From an uncultured Succinivibrionaceae bacterium (GTDB lineage: Bacteria > Pseudomonadota > Gammaproteobacteria > Enterobacterales > Succinivibrionaceae): a stretch of 42,228 bases of DNA. Shown piece after piece: positions 9,576-17,664 of this stretch. The notes under the pieces are model-generated. The model was given only the letters and a program-made list of their open reading frames with translations, had not been told where the DNA came from and searched no databases. Positions within the stretch are counted from its first letter, which is position 1; every line of letters starts with the position of its first letter. The DNA lies in assembly GCA_944389865.1 (NCBI GenBank), contig CALXNX010000015.1, positions 1-42,228 of the forward strand, read 5' to 3'. Made by a program: the position numbers and the translations under genes.

Positions 9576-10172
9576 CTAACACGCAATGCTGTCGTCAGCA
9601 AAGGAAATCCGGCAGTTGTCCAAACTGTCGATCACGGCCAGAGACTCGACCTTGATGCCCTGAGAGCGCAGATAATCGCCGCCGTGCTGGAAGGACTTTT
9701 CAATTAAAAAGCCCATGCCCGCCAGCTCAGCGCCTGCCTGCTGCACTAAGTCAATAATGCCTTTGGCAGCATTGCCGTTGGCAAGGAAATCGTCAATAAA
9801 TAGTACCTTATCGCCCCGGCACAGAAAATTCCGGCTGCAGCAGACATCGTAAGTGCGGTTTTTGGTAAAGGAATACACCGTGGTAGTCAGCATATTGTCC
9901 ATGGTGGAAGGCTTTTTCTTCTTGGCAAACACCACCGGCAGATGCAGTAGGAAGCCCAGCATAACAGCCGGAGCAATGCCGGAAGCCTCAATGGTTAAAA
10001 TCTTATTGAACTTGACGTCGGCAAAGCGGCGTATGAACTCCACGCTCATCTGCTCTAAGAGATCAGGATCAATCTGATGATTGATGAAGCCGTCTACTTT
10101 AAGAATGCCGCCTTCAAGGCATTTGCCGTCTTTTAAGATGCGCTCTTTCAATGCGCCAAAGCAAGTGATCAT
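9576..10172 (-). CDS. xpt: xanthine phosphoribosyltransferase
   Basis: Converts xanthine and PRPP to XMP for purine salvage. The 198 residues align by eye along the whole length with Bacillus Xpt: [29 protein letters not shown], the [11 protein letters not shown] segment, [13 protein letters not shown], the PRPP loop [16 protein letters not shown] at 124-139, and [10 protein letters not shown]. The start at 10172 has GGCGGAG upstream and fits the family. This type of enzyme is best known from Firmicutes, while E. coli uses the unrelated Gpt, so acquisition by transfer is possible. Transcribed toward the permease gene. Confidence 0.92.
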   Translation of the reverse strand: MITCFGALKERILKDGKCLEGGILKVDGFINHQIDPDLLEQMSVEFIRRFADVKFNKILTIEASGIAPAVMLGFLLHLPVVFAKKKKPSTMDNMLTTTVYSFTKNRTYDVCCSRNFLCRGDKVLFIDDFLANGNAAKGIIDLVQQAGAELAGMGFLIEKSFQHGGDYLRSQGIKVESLAVIDSLDNCRISFADDSIAC

Positions 10173-10203
10173 GTCTCCGCCTTACGCTTAAAAAATTTTG
10201 CCT

Positions 10204-10232
10204 ATTTTACCCCAAAAGACAGCTTTTCTAAA
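10204..10232 (-). promoter_or_regulatory. probable promoter of xpt
   Basis: Read on the minus strand: TTTAGA (10227-10232), a 17-base spacer, then TAAAAT (10204-10209), 32 bases before the xpt ATG. The -35 matches 4 of 6 and the -10 5 of 6 consensus bases. The same GGTAAAATAG string occurs upstream of purH. Confidence 0.55.
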
Positions 10233-10259
10233 AAATGTAAAGTAAATTAAGCGCCGGCT

Positions 10260-10280
10260 GCAGGTCAGCCGCTGACCTGC
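10260..10280 (-). terminator. hairpin at the end of the srf operon
   Basis: GCAGGTCAG (10260-10268), loop of 3, CTGACCTGC (10272-10280): a perfect 9-bp stem, 6 bases after the last gene of the operon. On the minus strand the U-rich stretch starts only about ten bases further on, so termination may be inefficient or the hairpin may stabilise the 3' end. Confidence 0.5.
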
Positions 10281-10286
10281 GTCGGA

Positions 10287-10466
10287 TCAGCGGCCCATAA
10301 AGAAAAACAGATAAATAAAAAACCCGGCGATGCCGGCGGCCAGCACGAAAAACAGGACAGTGGCCGCAGACAGAAAAGCCCGCTGTCCCTTAGTAGTTTC
10401 TTTGCTGCCGGCAAAGGTATAGCGCATATCGCGCTCAGGCTTGCCCTGCTGGGGATTGACAGGCAT
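10287..10466 (-). CDS. small single-pass membrane protein, last gene of the srf operon
   Basis: A 59-residue protein that starts inside the stop codon of the upstream lipoprotein gene (TAATG overlap), which argues that it is translated. It has a hydrophilic N-terminal half of about 30 residues (MPVNPQQGKPERDMRY), then one hydrophobic segment (about 33-56, rich in Phe) and ends MGR. No family was recognised. The translational coupling suggests it is a small subunit of the envelope complex encoded upstream, perhaps binding the ABC permease or SrfA in the inner membrane. That role is inferred from position only. Confidence 0.65.
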   Translation of the reverse strand: MPVNPQQGKPERDMRYTFAGSKETTKGQRAFLSAATVLFFVLAAGIAGFFIYLFFFMGR

Positions 10467-10951
10467 TAGATGCCCCCCATCTGCATTAACTGATCATACT
10501 GCGCCTGCAGCTCAGACAGTCGCTGCTGCCGCTCAAGAAGCGGGGTATTGTCGGGCAGCTGCTGCAGCGCGGCGGATTTTTCCTCCAGACTCTTTAACTG
10601 ATTGTTTAAATTGTCCGTAAGCTGATTTTCAGCCTTGAGCGCGGAGCGCAAAGACTCGACCTCGCTGACGAGAGCCTGATGCTGCGCGCGGCGCTGGGCG
10701 AGATTGCCCTCGAGCATGGACTCTTCATCGGAGAGCAGCCGGCCAATCCTGGTGAGCTTGTCGTTTTCCGCCTGCAGAGCCTGCAGCTCGGCCTCTTTCA
10801 GCTCCACGCGCTGCGCGTAGGATCCGGATACGGTGCAGCCTATTTTATTGAAAAAGCCCGGATCAGTACTGGGATCGCATTCAGCTGCGCTCATGGTGCA
10901 GCCGGTGAGCACGGCGGTCAGCGCCATGCTTAAGCCTAATACTCTTAACAT
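10466..10951 (-). CDS. coiled-coil lipoprotein of the srf operon
   Basis: Predicted lipoprotein of 161 residues. The signal peptide ends in a lipobox, LTGC, with the lipidated Cys at residue 18. From about residue 50 to 155 the sequence is a long heptad-like helix (rich in Leu, Gln, Glu, Ala), so a rod-shaped, probably trimeric or dimeric coiled coil is expected in the periplasm. No Asp follows the Cys, so outer-membrane sorting is likely. The SD is GAGGAATT. It overlaps the next gene by one base. A role comparable to TagQ of the type VI regulatory module is an analogy from context, not from sequence similarity. Confidence 0.75.
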   Translation of the reverse strand: MLRVLGLSMALTAVLTGCTMSAAECDPSTDPGFFNKIGCTVSGSYAQRVELKEAELQALQAENDKLTRIGRLLSDEESMLEGNLAQRRAQHQALVSEVESLRSALKAENQLTDNLNNQLKSLEEKSAALQQLPDNTPLLERQQRLSELQAQYDQLMQMGGI

Positions 10952-10973
10952 AATTCCTCGCTGTGTTTACTGT

Positions 10974-11732
10974 TTAAGCCGCACTGCTGGGCGCAATCAA
11001 ACTGCTGCGCTCAGAGTACATGGCGGTATAAGTCTCATTGGCCAGCGCAATGGTGCTTTCGAGCTCCGCGATCTGGGCATCGAGCTTCTTAAGCTCGGCC
11101 TGCTGAGCCTTAGTCATTACCGCTTCTCTGCCGTTGCCGTCGGTGATCAGGCTCCGGCGCACGGACTGATAATCATTGAGGCGCTCCTTGGCCACATCGA
11201 TATTCTTAGACAGATAATCCGCGTTGGCCTCAACTTCCTTAAGCTTGAGGTTAAGGCTGTCTGCACTGATGGAGCCGGCGGTGACCTGCTTATCAAGGGC
11301 CGCAAGTTCCGCGCGCTGTTTTTTGAGCAGCTCCTGCGCATTGTTGTTTAAGGTCTTGAGCTTCTCATTATCCTTAGCGGCAAGAGAGGTTAAGTACCCC
11401 AGCTGCTGCTCGCGGTTCTTGTAGCTGGCACGCACTTCATCTAACAGATAGTTAGCCCCCATGAAAACGCCGCAGCCGGCCACTGCAGCCGTTGCGGCAC
11501 AGCCTATGCGATGATCTTTATCTGCCAGTAAGAGACAGCCGATGGCTCCAATGCCCGCACCTACAGCGCAGGCGGTCCAGCCGGATTCTGAGAAAAAGGA
11601 GGCTTCCTCCTGCTGCAGCGACGGATCGACCATGTCGGTATTCACTGAACTTTTCTGCGACGAGGATGCGCAGCCGTTTAAAAGCAGCAGAGCGCTTAAG
11701 GCGGCCGCTCCGACTGTCATCAGATTCTTCAT
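10974..11732 (-). CDS. lipoprotein with glycine-zipper and coiled coil
   Basis: Predicted lipoprotein of 252 residues with lipobox LLNGC (Cys near 21). Residues about 55-100 are Gly/Ala-rich and hydrophobic (AVGAGIGAIGCLLL, then CAATAAVAGCGVF), like a glycine-zipper membrane segment, and contain several Cys. The rest is a charged coiled coil (about 110-240) reminiscent of the neighbouring lipoprotein. The ATG at 11732 is preferred to a TTG at 11738 since AAGGAG stands 8 bases before it. Its tandem place with another coiled-coil lipoprotein suggests that the two form one periplasmic rod or outer-membrane ring. No named family was recognised. Confidence 0.75.
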   Translation of the reverse strand: MKNLMTVGAAALSALLLLNGCASSSQKSSVNTDMVDPSLQQEEASFFSESGWTACAVGAGIGAIGCLLLADKDHRIGCAATAAVAGCGVFMGANYLLDEVRASYKNREQQLGYLTSLAAKDNEKLKTLNNNAQELLKKQRAELAALDKQVTAGSISADSLNLKLKEVEANADYLSKNIDVAKERLNDYQSVRRSLITDGNGREAVMTKAQQAELKKLDAQIAELESTIALANETYTAMYSERSSLIAPSSAA

Positions 11733-11764
11733 GTACAACTCTCCTTAAATCTTCCGATTCACCT

Positions 11765-13366
11765 TCACTGAGCCCCGCCGTACATCTGGAGCGGAAAGCG
11801 CTGATTTTCTCCGTAAACGGCAAAGCATTTAGTGCTGCCGCCCTGCTGCGGCTCGCATCTAATCCGGGGCAGCGCATAGCTGCTGCCGTCAGCGCAGCGG
11901 GCTTGGCCGGCCGGCACGATCTGCAGACTGCCGGGGGCAGCCTGGGGATTGGCCTTGGCGACACAGCGGGTGCCGTCCTGACGGCGCACCACCAGCTGAC
12001 CTTCATTATCGGCATAATTATATGACAAATTCAGCGGTCTGCCGGTATTGGCATCCATCAGACCGGAGCGGGTCTGCCAGCTGCCCTGCAGGGCGCTGAG
12101 ATCTCCTGCAGACAGAGCTTTGGGATCCAAAGTCAGCGCCGATCCCTGCACGGCAGCGGCCGGTTCAGCCCCCAATTGCGGCGGCACCGCCTGCTCACTG
12201 CCCAGCTCCGGCGGTAACACCGCTTCCGAATTATTTTCATTTAAGGCTTCCGCCGGAGCTTCCGCCGGGGCCTCAGGCTCGGACACCGCAGCCTCCGGCT
12301 GAGGTTCGGGCAGCGGCACATCCGGCAGCTTGTCCGGCAAAGGCTCAGACTGCGGGACCGGCACTTCGGGCAGCTGGTCCGGGAGCTCCGCCGGGGCTGC
12401 GGGCAGCGGCTCGGCGGCCTCTGCGGTTCCGGGCGGGACGACGTTTTCTGCCGGCAGCACCGCCTGCACATCGCCCTCTAAAGAGGGTACAGTAATGCCG
12501 CCGCCCTCCACATTAACTGCAGGCACATCAGGATCAGAAGCCGTGATCTCGACCTTGGGCCCCAGCCCTAAGGTCTGGCAGTTAAAGAACGGGATGCGGA
12601 TGTTAAAGAAGTGGCCTAATAAAAGCCCTAACAGCCAAAGCAGTAAAAACAGCCCCAGCAGGGCCCCTAAAAGCCCGAGCAGCCAGCGCAGCCATAAAGG
12701 GAAACCTGCCGGCACGCAGCGATGCTTTTTACCGGCAGCCGCAGCTGCCGGAGGCACGGCCGCCCCCGCCGCGCCGACCGCAGCAGCCCCGGCCACAGGA
12801 GGCACCGCGGCGGCAGCCGCAGCCGCAGGAGCTGCTTTCTGCAGGCAGGCAAAGGGACTTAAATGCAGATTATCCCCAGCCCTTAAAAAGCCCCATAAGG
12901 TGATCACCGGCTGTCCGTCCACAATAAAGAGGTATTCAGGCCCCGGGAAGTGAATGGCCGGCAGGCGCTGCGCTTCAGTGACGCCGGTTAAATAATGAGC
13001 AAAGAGGAGCATGTCGCCCTTCGGCGCAAGGCTTAATAAACGCTGACCTTCCGCCGCAAGCACCTGCTCAGCTTCCTTTAAGGTTTTTAAAGCCTGCTCT
13101 CTCTCATCGGGGGCAGCTTCGGCCCAGCTGACAATGCGGTACTGGCCGTCAGGACGGGACGGCGGAAAAGGCACAAACCAGTCGGCGCGGGTCTTGTCGC
13201 CGTTAAAGCGCGGCTGAGCTAAAAGATTGGCATAGCTGCGGCCCAGGCGCGGGAGCCGCTCCAGAGCCGATCTAAAGGCCTCGGCGTTTTGATAAATCGG
13301 ACTGCCGTCCATACCGATGGGAATAAAGGACTTCAGATCCCCGCCGATTAACTGTGCGTGATGCAT
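11765..13366 (-). CDS. srfA: SrfA family protein
   Basis: Recognised from the N-terminal pattern of SrfA proteins: LKSFIPIGMDGSPIYQNAEAF, a DWFVPF segment near 62-67, VSWAEA near 79-84, and FIVDGQPVITLWGF near 147-160. One membrane segment follows at about 226-250. The chain continues through a Pro/Glu-rich linker (about 300-410) to a C-terminal domain of about 110 residues starting LQGSWQTRSGL, with three Cys. This suggests a cytoplasmic domain, a periplasm-crossing linker and a periplasmic head. The family is named from the SsrB-regulated srfABC genes of Salmonella; its biochemical role is unknown. It is separated from srfB and srfC here by seven genes. It starts 2 bases after the VWA gene. 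Confidence 0.8.
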   Translation of the reverse strand: MHHAQLIGGDLKSFIPIGMDGSPIYQNAEAFRSALERLPRLGRSYANLLAQPRFNGDKTRADWFVPFPPSRPDGQYRIVSWAEAAPDEREQALKTLKEAEQVLAAEGQRLLSLAPKGDMLLFAHYLTGVTEAQRLPAIHFPGPEYLFIVDGQPVITLWGFLRAGDNLHLSPFACLQKAAPAAAAAAAVPPVAGAAAVGAAGAAVPPAAAAAGKKHRCVPAGFPLWLRWLLGLLGALLGLFLLLWLLGLLLGHFFNIRIPFFNCQTLGLGPKVEITASDPDVPAVNVEGGGITVPSLEGDVQAVLPAENVVPPGTAEAAEPLPAAPAELPDQLPEVPVPQSEPLPDKLPDVPLPEPQPEAAVSEPEAPAEAPAEALNENNSEAVLPPELGSEQAVPPQLGAEPAAAVQGSALTLDPKALSAGDLSALQGSWQTRSGLMDANTGRPLNLSYNYADNEGQLVVRRQDGTRCVAKANPQAAPGSLQIVPAGQARCADGSSYALPRIRCEPQQGGSTKCFAVYGENQRFPLQMYGGAQ

Positions 13367-13368
13367 CT

Positions 13369-14805
13369 CTACTCCTCACAAACTTCCTGCAGCGCCGTTC
13401 CGGCCTGCTGCAGAGAACTGACAAATTCACCGGCTGTACGCGGCGTAAAGACTTTGCCGCCGGTAATTTCGGCCACGCAGCGCAGCTTCTCAGCCTCGCG
13501 GCTTATCAGCACTACATTGATTTTAAACAAAGGCTTCTGCCGATGAATATCGCTCGCCACCTGACAGATATCCATGCTGCGCGTCCTCATGCAGGTATCG
13601 AGGCCGTCGGACAGCAGAATGCCAACGCTTTCAGCCTTAGGGTTCACCATATTGCCCATCTGAATAAGGCCGCTCACTAAGGCCGTGCCGCTGCCCTTGG
13701 GGACCACGTTATTGATGCGGCGCAGCAGCTCGCCGCGTCCTGCGGCATTGAAATAGCCGTGATTGATGGCGATGGAGCACTTGTTGATTTCCACCAGGCC
13801 TATAGAGACGCTCTTATCGATTTTGGCTGTAAGTTCAATGGCCGCCTCATGAGCTGCCTCTAAGCGGCTGACCGCTCCGCCGCCCTGCAGATCTTTGACC
13901 AGCATCGAGGCTGAACCGTCAATGCCCATCACTAAGGAAGGCAGCCGCTGCTGCTGTTTTAAGGTGCTGCACTTGGGCAGAGCCTTTTTAGCAGGCTTGG
14001 CCGGTGCCGGTTTTTCCACCTTCACGGGCTTCACGGGCTCAGGCTTGGGGTCAGGAGCTGGAGCCGGCGCGGGCTCAGGAACAGCCGCGACGGATTCAGG
14101 CTCGGTTGCAGGAGCAGGCTTCGGCTCTGCCGGGACAGGTTCAGGTTCGGCCGGCTCTGCGGGTACGGGCTCCGGCTCCACGGGCGCAGGCTCGGCAGGG
14201 ACCGGCCGGGGCTCGACCGGGACTGCTGCAGCAGGAGGTTCTGCCGCTGCGGGAGCAGCTGGCTCCTCGGCAAAAGGCCACGGCTTTAACTTAAACCACC
14301 ACAATAAAAACAGCAGTAAAAGCAGAAGCAGGAGCGTAAGCAGTGCCAGCAGGCAGCGCCAATGAGCAAAGCCGGCTCCTGCAGCGGCAGCTGCGGCCGG
14401 AGCTTGTGCGGCCGCGGCCGCGATCCCCGCCGCCTGCGGTTTACTCTCCAAGGCCAGTACGAAAAAGATGCCGTCAGCGGTACGGGCAAATTCGTCATGG
14501 GTCAAAAAGTACAGGGCATCGTCGTATAAGGCATGATCGATCTGCCCCAAGTCATGCAGGTAAGCGAGGAGCTGCATTCCGCGCTCGCGGCGCTGTGCGC
14601 CCTGCGCCCCAAGACCGGTCTGCAGCGTGCCCTCCAGCGTGGTATAGCCGTCAAGCATGCTGCCGTTTGCTTCGAGGACGGCAAAGAGAGTGCCCGCCGT
14701 CGGATCGACGGCATAAAGCTTGGAGTTAAGCTCAGTTAAACGCAGCCGGAAGCGCCGGCAGCGCTCTGAGAGCTGATTTTGGTCTAAACGGCCGACGCGC
14801 TGCAT
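13369..14805 (-). CDS. membrane-anchored VWA-domain protein with PEA-rich linker
   Basis: A 478-residue protein. Residues 1-125 form a soluble N-terminal domain of unknown type. One membrane helix lies at about 151-170, followed by a repetitive Pro/Glu/Ala segment (about 178-275, units like VPAEP). The C-terminal von Willebrand A domain begins near 288, with a MIDAS motif DGSAS at 295-299 and a later SGTALVSGL and LLSDGLDTC. The VWA domain is therefore periplasmic. The layout (cytoplasmic domain, helix, linker, periplasmic VWA) resembles PpkA of type VI secretion, but no protein-kinase motifs are present. Its gene sits between the FGE-like gene and srfA, with gaps of 2 bases each side. Confidence 0.8.
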   Translation of the reverse strand: MQRVGRLDQNQLSERCRRFRLRLTELNSKLYAVDPTAGTLFAVLEANGSMLDGYTTLEGTLQTGLGAQGAQRRERGMQLLAYLHDLGQIDHALYDDALYFLTHDEFARTADGIFFVLALESKPQAAGIAAAAAQAPAAAAAAGAGFAHWRCLLALLTLLLLLLLLFLLWWFKLKPWPFAEEPAAPAAAEPPAAAVPVEPRPVPAEPAPVEPEPVPAEPAEPEPVPAEPKPAPATEPESVAAVPEPAPAPAPDPKPEPVKPVKVEKPAPAKPAKKALPKCSTLKQQQRLPSLVMGIDGSASMLVKDLQGGGAVSRLEAAHEAAIELTAKIDKSVSIGLVEINKCSIAINHGYFNAAGRGELLRRINNVVPKGSGTALVSGLIQMGNMVNPKAESVGILLSDGLDTCMRTRSMDICQVASDIHRQKPLFKINVVLISREAEKLRCVAEITGGKVFTPRTAGEFVSSLQQAGTALQEVCEE

Positions 14806-14807
14806 AA

Positions 14808-16454
14808 TTACTCCTTACTCTGCTGAGGATAGAGCGCATAGCACTTATCGACAAAATACTGCTGGCGCTGCTGCAGACTCTGCGCACTGTGTTCCTGCTG
14901 ATAGGACAAAAGATCCACAAAGGCGGCAATGAATTTGGGCAATTGCGACTTGGCCTCGCCCTGTCCGCCGCCGGCGCTTAACTGCGCGTTGCCGAGCTGA
15001 CCCTTGAGCTGCTTGATATCGTAGGTGGCGGCCAGATCAGCGGCATGACTGCTGAGGTACGCTGCGTACAAATCAAACACCGGCTTGTCATCGCTGTATT
15101 TGGCCTGCACGTTCTGCAGCAGCTTTTGCGGCAGTGCGGCCATCTTATTGTCCGCACCAAGTTTTTCAATCTGGGCCTTGAGCTTGGCCTCCGTGGCTTT
15201 GCCCTGCTCCAGCTTATACCAGTAATCGGCGGTATTGGAGCACAGGAACCCGCCCAAACGCAGACCGGAGACAATGGCGCGGCTGCGCTGTTCATCACGC
15301 TCAGCGTTAAGGCTGACGAGATCCTGACGCAGCCTGCCTAAAGCTGAATTGAGCTCGCCCACGCGCGCGGTAAGATCGGCCTTTTGAGCATCGAGCTCCT
15401 TGTTCTCGCCGATGATGTCATCAAGCTGCGACAGGAGTTTGCCCTGCTTGTCATCGCTCTCGTAACCCAGCTCCTTGACCTCGGAGGTGAGTTCTTCGAG
15501 AGCTTTGGCGTCGGTGATCACGGGCAGCGCGAGCACGAAGCGCATGCCGGTATCCTCAGCCTTAAACTCGCTGCCCTTTACCGTATAGAACGGCTTTTCA
15601 ACGCGCAGGGCAGCAGTCATGGCTGCCGGGGCCGTGAGATAGGAGCCCCCGCGCACGGTAAAACCGCCGCTCTGGCCGTGGAGCCGCCCGAGGCGCGTAG
15701 CGGCAAATAGATCCTGCGTCATCTCCTGCACATTGCCGTACAAATCAAAGATCCCTAAAGGATTGGCCTTTAATTTGCCCACCGCATTTAATTTGCCGTT
15801 GGCCGACTGCGGACTTTGATGCCAGGCGTAGTCGCCCAAAGTGCCATCGGTAAAGAAGAGCGGGGCGGCAAACTGCGCCGCATCCACCGCTGCGCCGCCG
15901 CGCAGCGCATATTCATACTCACTGTCGGTGGGCAGACGGGCAAAGGCCTTGACGCCTTTCTCCTTCGGACCATCCGGAGAGGCGGATAAATACAGGGACA
16001 ATTGGCGCGCCGCTTCCATCGCATCAAACCAGGAGATGAGATTCTGCGGGCGCTTTAACGGCGGCTTGGGCTTGGGGCACTTGGCTTCATCTCCATGGGT
16101 CATCAAGGCCTGATACTGCAGTGCGGTGACCTCGTACTTGCCCATTAAATAGTAATAGCCCTGACTGTCATGAAAAGAGCCCTGCAGATGGCGCTCATTG
16201 ACCGCCTCAGACAAGGGATTGTCAGTCTGCTGCGCGCCGGCGGTAAAGACCTTATCGGCCATGCGCTGCGGGGCATTGGCGGTATAGACCTTGCGAAAAA
16301 CCATTTCCAAGCCGCAGGGCATCGGCACCGCCACGTCGCCGTCCAGCGGCACGGGATTGGTATAGCTTTTAAGATCAGCCGCATGAGTCAGACTCACTGC
16401 TCCGCACAGCATCAGAACCTGCGCGCTTTTAAACACCATCTGCGAAATCTGCAT
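14808..16454 (-). CDS. exported FGE/SUMF1-like protein with coiled-coil tail
   Basis: Has 548 residues and a signal peptide ending around SLTHAA near residue 25. Residues about 40-310 show the formylglycine-generating-enzyme/PvdO fold markers: GKYEVTALQYQALM, ARLPTDSEYEYALRGG, GIFDLYGNVQEM, RGGSY and DTGMRFVLA. The cysteine pair that binds copper in active FGE is not visible near the RGGSY segment, so a binding rather than catalytic role is likely, as for TagR. Residues about 320-395 are heptad-rich. The SD is AGGAG. Position directly behind an FtsX-like permease and before a VWA gene parallels the tagTSRQ arrangement in type VI clusters. Confidence 0.82.
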   Translation of the reverse strand: MQISQMVFKSAQVLMLCGAVSLTHAADLKSYTNPVPLDGDVAVPMPCGLEMVFRKVYTANAPQRMADKVFTAGAQQTDNPLSEAVNERHLQGSFHDSQGYYYLMGKYEVTALQYQALMTHGDEAKCPKPKPPLKRPQNLISWFDAMEAARQLSLYLSASPDGPKEKGVKAFARLPTDSEYEYALRGGAAVDAAQFAAPLFFTDGTLGDYAWHQSPQSANGKLNAVGKLKANPLGIFDLYGNVQEMTQDLFAATRLGRLHGQSGGFTVRGGSYLTAPAAMTAALRVEKPFYTVKGSEFKAEDTGMRFVLALPVITDAKALEELTSEVKELGYESDDKQGKLLSQLDDIIGENKELDAQKADLTARVGELNSALGRLRQDLVSLNAERDEQRSRAIVSGLRLGGFLCSNTADYWYKLEQGKATEAKLKAQIEKLGADNKMAALPQKLLQNVQAKYSDDKPVFDLYAAYLSSHAADLAATYDIKQLKGQLGNAQLSAGGGQGEAKSQLPKFIAAFVDLLSYQQEHSAQSLQQRQQYFVDKCYALYPQQSKE

Positions 16455-16470
16455 TTTTTACTCCTGCTGT

Positions 16471-17664
16471 TTATTCCTGCCGCAAAGCTTCACTGACCGG
16501 GTGCGACAGCAGCCGGAACCTGACCGCCGGCACGGTCAAGGCCGCCACTGCAGTAAAGCTTAAAGCCGCAAAACCGAGCCACTGGCTCCTGGTTAAAAAG
16601 CTTAAGGTCTGCTGCTGCAGGAAGTCGGCAAACACTAAGTTGAAAATGGTCGAACCCAATAAACACAAGCCTGCCGACAAGGCAAAGCCTGCCGCCGTCA
16701 GCATCACCTGCTCGCACAGGACGGTTAAGTACAATTGCCCCGGGGTAAAGCCCATCAGGCGCAGCATGGTAAAGGAGCGCAGTTTGGCATCCAAGGCTGC
16801 ACTGATAAGGCCCCACAGTGCCCCCAGGCCGCCCAGAACCGTCACCAAAGCAATGACGTTGGTGATGACCGAGAGCACGGTGCGCACAGCTTTCAAATTT
16901 TCAATCTGACTTAAATGCGAATACACCTGTACATGCTGCCGATTGAGTTCCGCGACCACGGTTTCCACGCTGTAGATGTCCGCGGCATAAATGCGGGCCT
17001 TGGGAAACTCTGTGCGGGTTTTATTCAGTCTGCTCCCGTCGCCGAAAATCTGCGGCTCAAAGCCGTCGCGAAAATCCTCCATGGCAATGAGGCCGGGCAG
17101 CGGCATCAGCATCTTTTTGCCGGCTAAAAGATAGGATGGCAGGACGCCTGCCACTATGTAATCGACGCGGCGCAGCTCATCTTTGCTGTTTAAACGGCGC
17201 TTGACCGAGAGCTTCACCGTATCGCCGACCGTCACCTGCAGCGAGTCTGCCAGCTCCGCGGACAAATACAGACTTAAAGTCTCAGTCAGATCAGGCAGCC
17301 CCGCCGCCTGCGCCAGGGGCTCGTTTTTACCGGTCGGCAGCGCATCGACGTTATTGACCAGAGTCCTGCTGCTCCTCACACTGCACTGTACGCTGACCAA
17401 ACGGGTCTGCGGCACGGCAAAGCTCACCTCCGGCATCTTCCTTAATTCAGCAAAGAAATCCGGCGTGAAATGATTGGTCCCTACCGTGGTGATCTCGCGC
17501 ACGGAGGGATCTGAGGTCAATTCCTGCTCCAGCTGCGCCACCACGCCGGTTTTCAAAGCAAAGATCAGCAGCAGGGGCGTCAGCACGGCACACAAAGCCA
17601 GAATGATGCAGGAGCTGATGCGCCGACTGAAGCGCAGATCGGAAAGAGCCAATGACCAGATCAT
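16471..17664 (-). CDS. FtsX-type ABC transporter permease
   Basis: Inner-membrane subunit of 397 residues with the four-helix MacB/LolC topology: one N-terminal helix (about 18-38), a periplasmic domain of about 220 residues, then three C-terminal helices (about 262-290, 313-340, 355-378). The start overlaps the stop of the ATPase gene (ATGA), so the two are translationally coupled. Transporters of this kind usually transmit mechanical force to periplasmic partners or extract lipoproteins rather than move small solutes. Lipoprotein genes in the same operon fit that view. TagS is the closest functional analogue by context. Confidence 0.85.
   Translation of the reverse strand: MIWSLALSDLRFSRRISSCIILALCAVLTPLLLIFALKTGVVAQLEQELTSDPSVREITTVGTNHFTPDFFAELRKMPEVSFAVPQTRLVSVQCSVRSSRTLVNNVDALPTGKNEPLAQAAGLPDLTETLSLYLSAELADSLQVTVGDTVKLSVKRRLNSKDELRRVDYIVAGVLPSYLLAGKKMLMPLPGLIAMEDFRDGFEPQIFGDGSRLNKTRTEFPKARIYAADIYSVETVVAELNRQHVQVYSHLSQIENLKAVRTVLSVITNVIALVTVLGGLGALWGLISAALDAKLRSFTMLRLMGFTPGQLYLTVLCEQVMLTAAGFALSAGLCLLGSTIFNLVFADFLQQQTLSFLTRSQWLGFAALSFTAVAALTVPAVRFRLLSHPVSEALRQE

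Noticed and set aside
12241-14365. Long plus-strand open frames opposite srfA and the VWA gene
   Set aside because: They are mirror frames of Pro/Glu/Ala-rich coding DNA, low in complexity and without start signals.
13369-14805. Protein kinase domain in the VWA protein, as in PpkA
   Set aside because: No glycine-rich loop, HRD or DFG motif in the N-terminal 125 residues.
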